Source: CALJIC01 sp039805565 | GTDB taxonomy: Bacteria; Chloroflexota; Chloroflexia; Chloroflexales; Roseiflexaceae | DNA: 59,581 bases | Assembly (NCBI GenBank): GCA_039805565.1 | Contig: JBDLTZ010000075.1 | Span: forward strand, 1-59,581 | Reading direction: 5' to 3' | Part shown: one piece after another, positions 1-8,054 of the stretch | How positions within the stretch are numbered: position 1 is the stretch's first letter | Layout of the letters: each line of letters starts with the position of its first letter | The notes under the pieces: model-generated | The model's input: only the letters and a program-made list of their open reading frames with translations | Told to the model about the DNA's origin: nothing | The model's database searches: none | Program-made: the position numbers and the translations under genes

Positions 1-549
1 GTGGTCCTCGCCGCGGCCGGGCGTGTCGCCTGCGGCGTTGAAGTAGCGCAGACAGGCGTAGCGCAGCCCGTAGATCCGGTCGAACCAGTGCAGCATGCGC
101 TCGATGAAGAGCTTCGACTCGCCGTAGGGCGAGCCCGGGTCAATCGGGTCATCCGGCTCGATCGGCATGCGCGTCGGCTCGCCGAACAGGTTCGCGGTAG
201 AGGAGAGGATGAACCGCCCGACGCCGTTCGCGACCGCGTGCTCCAGCAGGTTCGACGCGGCCACCAGGTTGTCGCGCAGGTACATCAGTGGCTTCTGCAT
301 GCTCTCGCCCACCAGTGTGAACGATGCGAAGTGCATGATGCCGTCGAATCCCTTGTGCTCCTGGAACAGCCGCGCCACGGCATCGGTGTCGCGCAAGTCG
401 CCCTGCACGAAGGCCACCTCGGGCGGCACGCCGGCGCGGTGGCCCTGGTACAGATTATCGAAGACCACGACCTCGTGGCCCGTAGCGATCAGCTCGGCGG
501 AGCAGATGCTGCCGATGTATCCGGCGCCGCCGGTGACAAGTACTTTCAC
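1..549 (-). CDS. galE: UDP-glucose 4-epimerase (partial, C-terminus outside window)
   Basis: Interconverts UDP-glucose and UDP-galactose in the cytoplasm, feeding sugar nucleotides to envelope glycans. The minus-strand translation begins MKVLVTGGAGYIGS, the Rossmann glycine motif for NAD. It continues with HFASFTLVGES and SSTANLFGEP, and has the SDR catalytic pair in SPYGESK (YxxxK), then LRYFNAAGD. The start is a GTG at 549-547 preceded by an AAGGAG ribosome binding site. About 183 codons are visible; the family is usually about 330 residues, so the rest lies before position 1. A TATACT box on the minus strand at 580-585 is a plausible -10 element without a clear -35. The family call is secure; other UDP-sugar epimerases of the same family are the only alternative. 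Confidence 0.93.
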   Translation of the reverse strand, partial: MKVLVTGGAGYIGSICSAELIATGHEVVVFDNLYQGHRAGVPPEVAFVQGDLRDTDAVARLFQEHKGFDGIMHFASFTLVGESMQKPLMYLRDNLVAASNLLEHAVANGVGRFILSSTANLFGEPTRMPIEPDDPIDPGSPYGESKLFIERMLHWFDRIYGLRYACLRYFNAAGDTPGRGEDH

Positions 550-790
550 ACCAGTCTCCTTCACAGATCCCTGCGGGCTAGTATATAGCAATCTTACGTC
601 GCACGTTCGGCTCTACTAGCCGCGCAATAGCTCTGGAGTAGGCGTGGCGTTGCCCAGCCGCCGGCGTGCTCCGCCCACAAACAGGCGAGCTCCCCACGGC
701 AAAGCCTTCTTCCACATGCTCCGGATGATGACCCGGCGCAGGTGGTACCGAGGCGAAGCTCTAGCGGCACAGCTCAGCGTTTCGCTCGTG

Positions 791-1390
791 CTACCGTGTG
801 TGAGTTGTCACGGTGGGAGAGAGTGCTGCGGGGGCGGGCTCCCCTAGTGGCGGCAGAGGAAGCGCCGGGGTGGCGGGGGCGTCCGTCGGCTGATACAGCG
901 CGACGATCCGGGCCCGCGCGAGCGCGGCGAAGTCGCGCGAGATCGGCGGAGCGCCGCCGCTGAGCGGGTAGACCTGGACGTGGCGCAGGGGCAGGAAATC
1001 ATCGGCGACCCACTCGAGCGCCTCGACGAGCGAGTGGTTGGGGCGGCGGTAGAACGTGCCGCGCACGACGAACGCCTCGGTGAAGAGCATGGCCGTCACC
1101 GCCGACACGCCGCGCAGCTGCTCCTCACGCGGGTAGTCCGGCGGCGGCGACGCCTCGGCCAGCGTAGCCACCAGCACCACTTCGCTGCGGTCCACCAGGA
1201 GGTGCGGCACGGCCTGCGGGTAGTGGGCCTTCGCCAGCGGCGCGATCGTAGCCGCGCGCAGCGGGAAGAAGCGCCGCTGCTCACCGTTGATCGCATCGCT
1301 CACTCGCCGGTAGAGCGGCAGGTCGTACGAGCCGGCAATCACCAGGCTGCTGGTATACACCTCGATCTGGTGGGTGAACGTCTCGCTCAT
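791..1390 (-). CDS. hypothetical protein, 199 aa
   Basis: I do not recognise this family. The protein has no membrane segment or signal peptide. It looks like a compact alpha/beta domain (about residues 1-165, with PQAVPHLLVDRSEVVLVATL and FVVRGTFYRRP) followed by a Pro/Ala-rich tail of about 30 residues. The ATG at 1390 is preferred over an in-frame start eight codons upstream because GGAG lies about seven bases before it. It is downstream of aroA on the same strand, separated by a 58-base spacer that contains an inverted repeat, so co-transcription with aroA is possible but may be attenuated. Confidence 0.6.
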   Translation of the reverse strand: MSETFTHQIEVYTSSLVIAGSYDLPLYRRVSDAINGEQRRFFPLRAATIAPLAKAHYPQAVPHLLVDRSEVVLVATLAEASPPPDYPREEQLRGVSAVTAMLFTEAFVVRGTFYRRPNHSLVEALEWVADDFLPLRHVQVYPLSGGAPPISRDFAALARARIVALYQPTDAPATPALPLPPLGEPAPAALSPTVTTHTR

Positions 1391-1404
1391 GCAAGCTCCA
1401 AGCC

Positions 1405-1465
1405 TGAGTGTCATGAGTCGTGAGGGTGGCTGTCCCCCGGCTCACGACTTACGACTCAAGGCTCC
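1405..1465. repeat. period-7 inverted repeat between aroA and the downstream gene
   Basis: The left part (1405-1426) is built of TGAG-containing heptamer-like units, for example CATGAGT and CGTGAGG. The right part (1441-1465) carries the complementary CTCACGA and CTTACGA units. GTCGTGAG and CTCACGAC form a perfect 8-bp stem. The right arm overlaps the aroA stop codon, so the element could act as a transcript end or mRNA-stabilising hairpin for aroA. No T-tract follows. It belongs to the dispersed heptad repeats described in the findings. Confidence 0.6.
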
Positions 1466-2750
1466 TGAGCGTCTCCCAGAAGCCGGGGTACGAGACATCG
1501 ACAGCGTCGGCGCCCTGGACCGTTGTCTCGCCTGTGGCGACGAGGCCGGCCACGGCCCACGCCATTGCCAGACGGTGGTCGGTGTGGCTGTGGAGCTGGG
1601 CGCCGTTCAGGCCGCGGCCGCCGGAGATCCCCATGCCGTCCGAGGTCGCCTCAACGGTGGCGCCCATCGCGTGGAGGCCGCTCGCCACCGTCTCGATACG
1701 GTCGGTCTCCTTGGCGCGCAGCTCCTGCGCGTCGCGGATCACGGTGTCACCCTGGGCGCAGGCGGCGGCCACCGCGAGCACCGGCAGCTCGTCGATCAGG
1801 CGTGGGATGAGCGCGCCGCCGATCTCGACGCCGCGCAGGTTCGAGGAGCGGACGGTCACATCGCCCACCGGCTCGGCCCCCTCGTTCCGCTCATTCGACA
1901 CGGTGATGTCCGCGCCCATGAGGCGCAGGGCGTCCAGCGCGCCGGTGCGGGTTGGGTTGAGGCAGACCCCAGTGGTCGTGATCTCGGCGTCGGGGTGGAT
2001 CGCCGCAGCCACCCACCAGAAGGTGGCCGAGGAGGGGTCGCCCGGGACGCGCAGCGAGAGCGGGTAGGGGAACACTGGGTGCGCGGGCGGGTGCAGGGTG
2101 ATGGTGGCGCCCTCGGTGGTGATATCGATGCCCATGCCCGCCAGCATGCGCTCGGAGTGATCGCGCCCGTCGGTGCGCCCGGTGAGGGTCAGCGGCCCCT
2201 CGCCCGCGATCGCAGACAGCAGCAGGGCGCTCTTCACCTGGGCCGAGGCAATTGGCAGCTCGTAGCTCCCGCCGCGCAGCGCCGTGCCACGCACGACGAG
2301 CGGCGCCCGCTCACCGCCCTCGCGCCCGTCGAGCGTCGCGCCGAGGGCGCGAAGGGGCGCCACAATCCGCTTCTGGGGACGGGACCGCAGCGACGCGTCG
2401 CCGGTGAGCACCGCGAACATGCTGGGCTGGCCGGCGAGCAGCCCCGCGAGCAGGCGCAGGGTGGTGCCCGAGTTACCGCAGTCCAGCACATCGGCTGGCT
2501 CGCGCAGGCCGCGCAGGCCCACGCCGAAGACGCGCACCGTCTCCCCCTCGTGCTCGATCCGCACGCCCATCGCCCGCATGCACGCGATGGTCGAGCGGCA
2601 GTCCGCGCCGGAGAGGAAGTGCGTGATGCGCGCGTTGCCCTCGGCGAGGGCGTTGAACATGACCGACCGGTGGGAGATCGACTTGTCGCCCGGGACCTCG
2701 ATGCTACCGCGCAGGCGGCGGGGCGGAGTGATGTGAACCGTCTGTGTCAT
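1449..2750 (-). CDS. aroA: 3-phosphoshikimate 1-carboxyvinyltransferase (EPSP synthase)
   Basis: Transfers enolpyruvyl from PEP to shikimate 3-phosphate, the sixth step of the shikimate pathway. The 433-residue product has the expected length. Diagnostic motifs are VPGDKSISHRSVMFNALAEG near the N-terminus, the LDCGNSGTTLRLLAGLLAGQ PEP-binding segment, GDASLRSRP, ELPIASAQVKSALLLSA, and near the C-terminus DELPVLAVAAACAQG, RAKETDRI and HTDHRLAMAWAVAG. ATG 2750 (protein MTQTVHITPP) is chosen because the reading frame upstream of it comes from a repeat-like sequence and does not resemble the family; no strong Shine-Dalgarno is visible. No other shikimate gene is in the window. Confidence 0.97.
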   Translation of the reverse strand: MTQTVHITPPRRLRGSIEVPGDKSISHRSVMFNALAEGNARITHFLSGADCRSTIACMRAMGVRIEHEGETVRVFGVGLRGLREPADVLDCGNSGTTLRLLAGLLAGQPSMFAVLTGDASLRSRPQKRIVAPLRALGATLDGREGGERAPLVVRGTALRGGSYELPIASAQVKSALLLSAIAGEGPLTLTGRTDGRDHSERMLAGMGIDITTEGATITLHPPAHPVFPYPLSLRVPGDPSSATFWWVAAAIHPDAEITTTGVCLNPTRTGALDALRLMGADITVSNERNEGAEPVGDVTVRSSNLRGVEIGGALIPRLIDELPVLAVAAACAQGDTVIRDAQELRAKETDRIETVASGLHAMGATVEATSDGMGISGGRGLNGAQLHSHTDHRLAMAWAVAGLVATGETTVQGADAVDVSYPGFWETLRSLES

Positions 2751-2760
2751 ATGAAAAACA

Positions 2761-2810
2761 ACGTGTAAAGTGCAGCGTGCAAAATGAGGCGTGCTGTAAA
2801 TCGGCACAGG
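2761..2810. repeat. short degenerate heptad array upstream of aroA
   Basis: Between aroA and the FHA gene the DNA runs in units about seven bases apart sharing GTGCA or GTGTA (ACGTGTA, AAGTGCA, GCGTGCA, GCGTGCT). It lies where the aroA promoter or leader should be. No convincing promoter was found inside it. Confidence 0.45.
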
Positions 2811-2846
2811 TGGTGTAGCCAGGCAGTGTGCGTGCTACACGTTGCG

Positions 2847-3506
2847 TTACTCATGCTGAGCGACAAGCTTATAGCCGAAACCGCGCACCGTGACGATATA
2901 CTTGGGGTTTCCGGGGTCCCCCTCGATGCGCTGGCGCAGGCGGTATATCAATGCATCGATAGCGTTGTAGTCGTAGACCTCGTAGTCCCACACGCTCTTA
3001 GCAATCTCGTCCTTACTGATCACCTGCCCCCTATGGCCGTAGAGCAGCTCGAGCAGCTGGAACTCCTTCACCGTAAGCGGCGGGTCGAGCAGCTTACCTT
3101 GGATGTAGACCTCTTTGGCGCGGCTGTCGATCCGGATGGCCTCCTCCGCGGCGCGGACGCGGCGCAGAATCTCGACTGGCAGCGGCCCCTTCTGAGTCGC
3201 CTCCGGGTCGTTGAACACAATCTCCGTATCGGCCACCCAGATGCGGTCCTGGTTGTGCAGCGAGCGAGCGCCCTCGATCCGGTCCCCGTTCACGTAGGTG
3301 CCGTTCGTGCTGTCCAGGTCGCGCACCAGGTAGCCGCTGTCATCGCGCTCGAGGCGGGCGTGGCGGCGCGAGGCAAGCGGGTGGTCGATCACAATATCAT
3401 TCGAGCCGTCGCGCCCGATCGCGAGGATCGGCTGGCTCCAGTCAAGCTGCGTCGGGCTGGCGTCCTGTCGCCGGATGACGAGAAGCGGTGACGGGCCAAG
3501 CTGCAT
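2847..3506 (-). CDS. FHA domain - winged-helix transcriptional regulator
   Basis: A 219-residue two-domain regulator. The N-terminal FHA phosphothreonine-binding domain (about residues 20-95) shows the family signature: GRDGSNDIVI, SRRHARLE and STNGTYVNGDRI. The C-terminal domain (about 130-215) is an OmpR/PhoB-type winged helix with LTVKEFQLLELLYGHRGQ, DALIYRLRQRI and VTVRGFGYKL. There is no receiver domain, so input is presumably phosphothreonine recognition. ATG 3506 is chosen because GGAGGG sits seven bases upstream; a TTG six codons earlier is the alternative. It is divergent from a Ser/Thr kinase starting at 3624, which makes kinase-to-FHA signalling the simplest reading (inference). 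Confidence 0.92.
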   Translation of the reverse strand: MQLGPSPLLVIRRQDASPTQLDWSQPILAIGRDGSNDIVIDHPLASRRHARLERDDSGYLVRDLDSTNGTYVNGDRIEGARSLHNQDRIWVADTEIVFNDPEATQKGPLPVEILRRVRAAEEAIRIDSRAKEVYIQGKLLDPPLTVKEFQLLELLYGHRGQVISKDEIAKSVWDYEVYDYNAIDALIYRLRQRIEGDPGNPKYIVTVRGFGYKLVAQHE

Positions 3507-3566
3507 GGTGCATCCCTCCAGCAATGTGCGCCAGCGCAGTGGCTTTCTCTCCGAGGCCCAATATGG

Positions 3567-3596
3567 TACAATCGGTGGGTACTGTAAGGGATTATA
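3567..3596. promoter_or_regulatory. divergent -10 elements between FHA regulator and kinase
   Basis: On the plus strand TACAAT (3567-3572) could drive the kinase gene. On the minus strand TATAAT (3591-3596) could drive the FHA regulator. The two boxes are under 20 bases apart, so the promoters would overlap and polymerase at one would hinder the other. Neither has a good -35 hexamer. Confidence 0.5.
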
Positions 3597-3623
3597 CCAT
3601 CAGGGCGCCGAAAACACCAGACA

Positions 3624-5543
3624 ATGACGACCCTCATTGGCCAGCAGCTCGGGCGCTACCAGATCCAGGAAGAGATCGGGCGCGGTGGCATGGCGCGCGT
3701 CTACCGGGCGCGCGACCTGATGCTGCAGCGCCAGGTTGCCCTGAAGGTGCTGGCGCCACAGCTCGCCCTGGACCAGGAGTTCCTGCGGCGCTTCGAGCGC
3801 GAGGCGATCACCGCCGCCAACCTGCGCCACCCGAACATCGTGACGGTTTACGATGTGGGCGAGGCCAACGGCCTGCGCTACATCGCGATGGAGTACGTCC
3901 GCGGCCGGACGCTCCACGCGATCATCAAGGAACGTGGGGCGCTCGGCCTCGCCCTGACAGTTGGGATCGTTGCCCCGGTGGCCGCGGCGCTGGACTACGC
4001 GCACTCCCAGGGCGCCGTCCACCGCGATGTGAAGCCGCAGAACATTCTCATCGACGTCGAGGGCCGCGTGCTGCTGGCGGACTTCGGCATCGCGCAGGGC
4101 CCCGACGCAGGCGGCGGCGAGCGGCTGACCCGCACCGGCATCTTCATGGGCACCCCGGAGTACATCTCGCCCGAGCAGGCCTCTGCCCAGCGCGTGGATG
4201 GCCGCAGCGACCTGTACTCGCTCGGCGTCGCCACCTACGAGATGATCACGGGGATGGTGCCGTTCTCGGGCGCCACGCCGCAGCTGATCGTTGCCCACGT
4301 GCAGACACCGCCCCCACCGCCCTCGGGGCTGGACCCGGCCGCGCCGCCCGAACTCGACCTCGTGCTGGCGCGCGCGCTCGCGAAGCGACCCGAGAACCGC
4401 TTCGGCTCTGGCGCCGCCTTCGTCGAGGCGCTGCGGATCGTGGCCCGCCGCCACGCCCTTACGCCCGCCACGCCACCTACGATCGCCGGCCTGGTGCTGC
4501 CCCAGCTCACGGTCCGCACTGCTCTCGATGGACCGGGCGGCTCACCCCGCACTGCCGCGGCCCTGTCCGCGACGCCTCGCGCCCCTGCCCGCGTCCCCTC
4601 CGAGACACCTACCCGCCCCGAGGCGCGCTCTACCCCTCGCGGGGAGCCAGTACCGCCGCTGCGAGACCCGACGCCGCGCGACACGGCAAATCGTCCGACG
4701 CCCCCTGGGATCCGCCGCAACGGCACAGCCGCGCGCACTCCGGCTCGATCACGGCGCATCCCCGGCGGGATGCTCACCTACGGCATTGCAGGGGGGGCGG
4801 CCGTCGCCCTGCTGCTGGCGCTGATCCTCGCCGGGGCCAGCGGGTTCGGTCGCCGTCCGTCCGCCGAGACCCCGGTGGCCAATATTCTTGGCACCTCGGT
4901 GCCAAGCGCCACCACCGCGCCCACCGAGACAGCTACACCCACCGAGACGGCGTTCCCGAGCGCCACCACCGCGCCTACCGAGACCGCCGCGCCCACCGAG
5001 GCGCCCACCGTCCTCCCCGTCGAGCCGGAGCCCATCCCACCCACCGACATCCCACCCACCGACATCCCACCCACCGACATTCCACCCACCGACGTCCCGC
5101 CAACAATCACGCCGACTCTGGAGCTTACACCGACGCTCGAGCCGGCACTCACGCCAACCCTCGCACTAGCCACCGCTACCAACACTGCCGCACCCACCAG
5201 CGAGGCCGGCACCACGCCCACCGCCGCTACCGCGACGACCCCCGAAGTGATCGGGACTACCGCCGCGACTACGGCCGTACCTGCCGCGGCGACAGCGCCC
5301 ACCACCAACACACCGCGGCCGCCGAGCCCCACGGTCACATCCAGCCCAACGGTCACGCCCGTCACGCCGACTCCGACGCCCACCACAACGGCAACTCCAA
5401 CGGCCAGCGCCACGCCGACGGAGACGCAGGCGCCGCCGCAGCCCGCCGAGCTGCCCACCCAGGAGCTGCCTCAGCCCACCGAGGTGACGCCAGAACCGGC
5501 CGCGCCTACGCTACCGGCTGACGCCGAAACTCCTGTGCCCTAG
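3624..5543 (+). CDS. transmembrane serine/threonine protein kinase (PknB-like)
   Basis: A 639-residue membrane kinase. The kinase domain (about 12-275) has the glycine loop GRGGMARV, Lys41 in VALKVL, catalytic HRDVKPQN (Asp135), DFG at 153-155 and MGTPEYISPEQA in the activation segment. A Pro/Arg-rich linker leads to one transmembrane helix (about 383-407). The outer region of about 230 residues is Pro/Thr/Ala-rich, with PTET-type repeats and four tandem PPTDI/V units coded around 5035-5100. There are no PASTA domains, so the outer part looks like a wall-spanning stalk, not a ligand sensor. The divergent FHA regulator is its likely substrate or reader. The start ATG lacks a clear Shine-Dalgarno. 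Confidence 0.95.
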   Translation: MTTLIGQQLGRYQIQEEIGRGGMARVYRARDLMLQRQVALKVLAPQLALDQEFLRRFEREAITAANLRHPNIVTVYDVGEANGLRYIAMEYVRGRTLHAIIKERGALGLALTVGIVAPVAAALDYAHSQGAVHRDVKPQNILIDVEGRVLLADFGIAQGPDAGGGERLTRTGIFMGTPEYISPEQASAQRVDGRSDLYSLGVATYEMITGMVPFSGATPQLIVAHVQTPPPPPSGLDPAAPPELDLVLARALAKRPENRFGSGAAFVEALRIVARRHALTPATPPTIAGLVLPQLTVRTALDGPGGSPRTAAALSATPRAPARVPSETPTRPEARSTPRGEPVPPLRDPTPRDTANRPTPPGIRRNGTAARTPARSRRIPGGMLTYGIAGGAAVALLLALILAGASGFGRRPSAETPVANILGTSVPSATTAPTETATPTETAFPSATTAPTETAAPTEAPTVLPVEPEPIPPTDIPPTDIPPTDIPPTDVPPTITPTLELTPTLEPALTPTLALATATNTAAPTSEAGTTPTAATATTPEVIGTTAATTAVPAAATAPTTNTPRPPSPTVTSSPTVTPVTPTPTPTTTATPTASATPTETQAPPQPAELPTQELPQPTEVTPEPAAPTLPADAETPVP

Positions 5544-5566
5544 CAGCACCTCCTGAGAGGAGCACG

Positions 5567-6187
5567 ATGCAGCTTTACTTCGTCCGCCACGGCGAAAGCG
5601 AGGCCAGCGTCACACGGGAGTTCTCGTGCCGAGGATTCCGGCACCCCCTCACAAGCACAGGCGTCGCACAGGCCAAAGCCCTCGCCGCCAAGCTTGCCGC
5701 CCGTACGGTCAGCCGCATCTATTCCAGCCCGCTGCTGCGCGCCGTTCAAACGGCTGAGATCCTCTCGCAGACGCTGGGCCCGCGCGTTGAGGTCGCGCCG
5801 GCGCTGCGCGAGTGGGATGTGGGGCTCTGGGAGGGCACGACCGACGAGCGCGGCTGGGAGATGCACCGCCAGATCCAGGAGGACTGGTTCGTGCACGGCA
5901 ATCTGGAGCGCCGTATCCCAGGAGGCGAGAGCTTCCTCGATATCCGTGAACGGTTCGTGCCGTTCATCGGCGGGGTGGTAGGGGAGGCTCGCAGCACGGA
6001 CGAGGCCGCCGTGCTCGTCGGTCACGGCGGCCTGTTCATGGCCATGCTCCCCGTCATCCTGGCGAACATCGACCACGCCTGCACCATGCGGCACCCGCTC
6101 GCCAACACCGCCTACGTGGTCGCTGAAAACCGATCCGACGGGCTGTGGTGTCTGGAGTGGTGCGGGGCCCTGATTCACGGCACCTGA
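5567..6187 (+). CDS. histidine phosphatase family protein (phosphoglycerate mutase-like)
   Basis: A 206-residue single-domain enzyme of the phosphoglycerate mutase superfamily, which uses a phosphohistidine intermediate. Visible signatures are the catalytic FVRHGESEAS near the N-terminus (RHG), PLTSTGVAQAKALA, YSSPLLRAVQTAEIL, the acidic EWDVGLWEG segment, and the second catalytic histidine in VLVGHGGLFMAML. The substrate cannot be told; broad-specificity phosphatases and cobalamin-pathway phosphatases share these motifs. An AGAGGAGC ribosome binding site precedes the ATG. It lies 23 bases after the Ser/Thr kinase on the same strand, so the two may be co-transcribed. Confidence 0.92.
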   Translation: MQLYFVRHGESEASVTREFSCRGFRHPLTSTGVAQAKALAAKLAARTVSRIYSSPLLRAVQTAEILSQTLGPRVEVAPALREWDVGLWEGTTDERGWEMHRQIQEDWFVHGNLERRIPGGESFLDIRERFVPFIGGVVGEARSTDEAAVLVGHGGLFMAMLPVILANIDHACTMRHPLANTAYVVAENRSDGLWCLEWCGALIHGT

Positions 6188-6263
6188 GGGACGACCAGGG
6201 ACGAAGGCGTGCTCGTGGCGATAGCATCCACCCCAAGCGCCGGAAAACATCGGCCCTTCGTCT

Positions 6264-6662
6264 CTACCCCGCCCGCAGCCTCCCGGCCCGCTGCGCAGAC
6301 AGGTACGCCACCAGGAAGAACAGCCCAGCCTGCGCCACGCCGAGCTGCACGATATCCGCCCCTGGCAATAGCAGCGCGTAGCCCCCAGCCACCAGTGCGG
6401 CGGCTACGACCGCCGCCACGGCGATCGACGGGGCCGACGGATTGCCGCCCCGCGTCGTCATGCTCCTCCCACGCCAGTAGGCGATTGCCCCACCGGCCAC
6501 GAACGGCAGCAGCCCCGCCAGCCAGGACCTCCCCACCCCCGACGCGAGTCCCTCGGCCAGAGCAAGCAGCGCAATGGCGGCGAGACCTGCTCCACCGAAC
6601 ACGACACCCGACATCACCGCCCCTGTCCAGCTCAGCGGCCGCCGCCCTTGCTGTGTGACCAT
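6264..6662 (-). CDS. small multi-pass membrane protein, unknown function
   Basis: A 132-residue hydrophobic protein with four predicted membrane helices: about 10-35 (AVMSGVVFGGAGLAAIALLA), 45-60, 80-102 and 108-125. No catalytic motif or recognised family is seen. ATG 6662 is chosen because an AAGGGG ribosome binding site lies about six bases upstream; an ATG nine codons earlier is possible. The gene converges with the phosphatase gene and diverges from the methyltransferase at 6821. Confidence 0.6.
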   Translation of the reverse strand: MVTQQGRRPLSWTGAVMSGVVFGGAGLAAIALLALAEGLASGVGRSWLAGLLPFVAGGAIAYWRGRSMTTRGGNPSAPSIAVAAVVAAALVAGGYALLLPGADIVQLGVAQAGLFFLVAYLSAQRAGRLRAG

Positions 6663-6807
6663 AGCGCCCCCCTTGACATGCGTGGCCATGGGCCTCCCAG
6701 CACACCTATGCTTCGGTACAATCCAGGGTACACCTGGACCTCACATCGCAATACGGGCTGGAGACGGAGCTGGGCTAGGGCTTCCGAAGGGCCCTGTGCA
6801 GCCATGC

Positions 6808-6813
6808 TATACT
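6808..6813 (+). promoter_or_regulatory. -10 element giving a probable leaderless transcript
   Basis: TATACT ends eight bases before the ATG at 6821. Transcription would start at or next to the start codon, and no Shine-Dalgarno can fit. A -35 hexamer at the usual distance is not evident. Confidence 0.5.
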
Positions 6814-6820
6814 GCTGGCT

Positions 6821-7894
6821 ATGACAGAAGAGCATCAGAGCACAGGCGCGCTGGAGCGCACATTGACGCTGCCCGATGACCTGCGCGCGTCTATCGAGCG
6901 AGCCCTCTCCGGCGTCTCCGAGGCCCGCTGGATGCGGGCAGCGCAGGAGCTGAGTGAGCGCTACCGGGCACAGCGCACCGGTGAGGAGGCGCCGCTCGCC
7001 ACTGAGAGCCGCGACGCTCTGGGCTACGCCGCTCTGATCGTGCCGGCGGCCTACGCGCAGCTCCGCGGCGCGATGGCGGCGGCGGCCGCGCGTGCCTCAG
7101 GGTGGTCCCCTGAGACAATGCTTGACCTCGGCAGCGGGCCGGGCACCGCGCTGTGGGCCGCGGCAGCACAGTGGCCCTCGCTGCGAAGCATGGTCGCCTG
7201 GGAGCGCGAGCCCGCTTTCATCACGCTCGGGCGGGGCCTAGCGAAGGGAAGCGCCTCGGAGGCGGTGCGCGCCGCGCGCTGGGAGCAGGTAGACCTTCTG
7301 CGCGCGCCGGGCGACGCGTCGAGAGCTCACGACGCACGCCTCACGACCCAACAATCAACCCGCTACGACCTCGTCGTCCTCGGGCATGTGCTGAACGAGC
7401 TGCCGCCGGCTGAGCGGCCGCGGGTCGTGGAGGCGGCGTGGGAGCAAACGGCGGGGCTACTCCTGATCGTCGAGCCAGGGACGCCGGCCGCCTTCGCAGT
7501 GGTGCGGGCCGCGCGCGACAAGCTCCTGGCCGCGGGTGCCCGCACTGTGGCGCCTTGCGCGCACGACGCGCCCTGCCCGCTCGAGGGAGACTGGTGCCAC
7601 TTCCCGCAGCGCGTCTGGCGGCCGGAGTTCCAGCGCAGAGCGCGCGGCGCCCCGTCGCCCTGGGAGGAGAGCAAATACTCCTACGCTGCCATGGCGCACT
7701 TCGGGCCCGATTCGCCGATCTGGGGGCGCGTGATCCGTGAGCCGACGAGCAATAAGGCCTACGCCGAGGCGATAATCTCGGCGCGCGAGGGGATCGTGCG
7801 GCACCGGACGCTCAAGCGGCACCGCGAGGCCTACCGCCGCACGCAGGGCCTGGCATGGGGCGAGGCGCTGGACACCCCACCGCCCGAGTCGTAA
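6821..7894 (+). CDS. Rsm22/METTL17-like small ribosomal subunit methyltransferase family protein
   Basis: A 357-residue class I SAM-dependent methyltransferase-fold protein of the Rsm22 family, linked to small-subunit ribosome assembly. SAM motif I is MLDLGSGPGTALWAA (about 103-117), followed by AWEREP and DLVVLGHVLNELP. The family-specific cysteine block CAHDAPCPLEGDWCHFPQRV gives Cys246, Cys252 and Cys259. In METTL17 such cysteines bind a 4Fe-4S cluster with a fourth Cys nearer the C-terminus. Here that position appears to be Ser320. A heptad-like insertion (about 7325-7353) codes part of a loop before YDLVVLG. The start is fixed by a -10 box almost touching the ATG. Confidence 0.85.
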   Translation: MTEEHQSTGALERTLTLPDDLRASIERALSGVSEARWMRAAQELSERYRAQRTGEEAPLATESRDALGYAALIVPAAYAQLRGAMAAAAARASGWSPETMLDLGSGPGTALWAAAAQWPSLRSMVAWEREPAFITLGRGLAKGSASEAVRAARWEQVDLLRAPGDASRAHDARLTTQQSTRYDLVVLGHVLNELPPAERPRVVEAAWEQTAGLLLIVEPGTPAAFAVVRAARDKLLAAGARTVAPCAHDAPCPLEGDWCHFPQRVWRPEFQRRARGAPSPWEESKYSYAAMAHFGPDSPIWGRVIREPTSNKAYAEAIISAREGIVRHRTLKRHREAYRRTQGLAWGEALDTPPPES

Positions 7895-8054
7895 ATGACA
7901 CCCCTCACTCCCTCGCCCCTCCTCCCTGACGCCGGTTCAGAGAGGCCGCAACCCTGTCATGCAGGCGCGCAGCGTCCGTGAGCTTGGGGCGCCGCCCCGG
8001 CAGATGATGTATCTCCACTATGTCAATCAGAAGGCACCCCAACAAGGAAAGATC

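Noticed and set aside
738..765. AGGTGGTACCGAGGCG resembles a T-box antiterminator motif
   Set aside because: No plus-strand gene or terminator follows for nearly 3 kb, and the rest of a T-box (specifier stem, GCGG end) is missing.
5035..5100. 15-base tandem repeat that could be taken for a DNA repeat element
   Set aside because: It codes PPTDI/V units in frame in the kinase's outer stalk and is explained as protein sequence.
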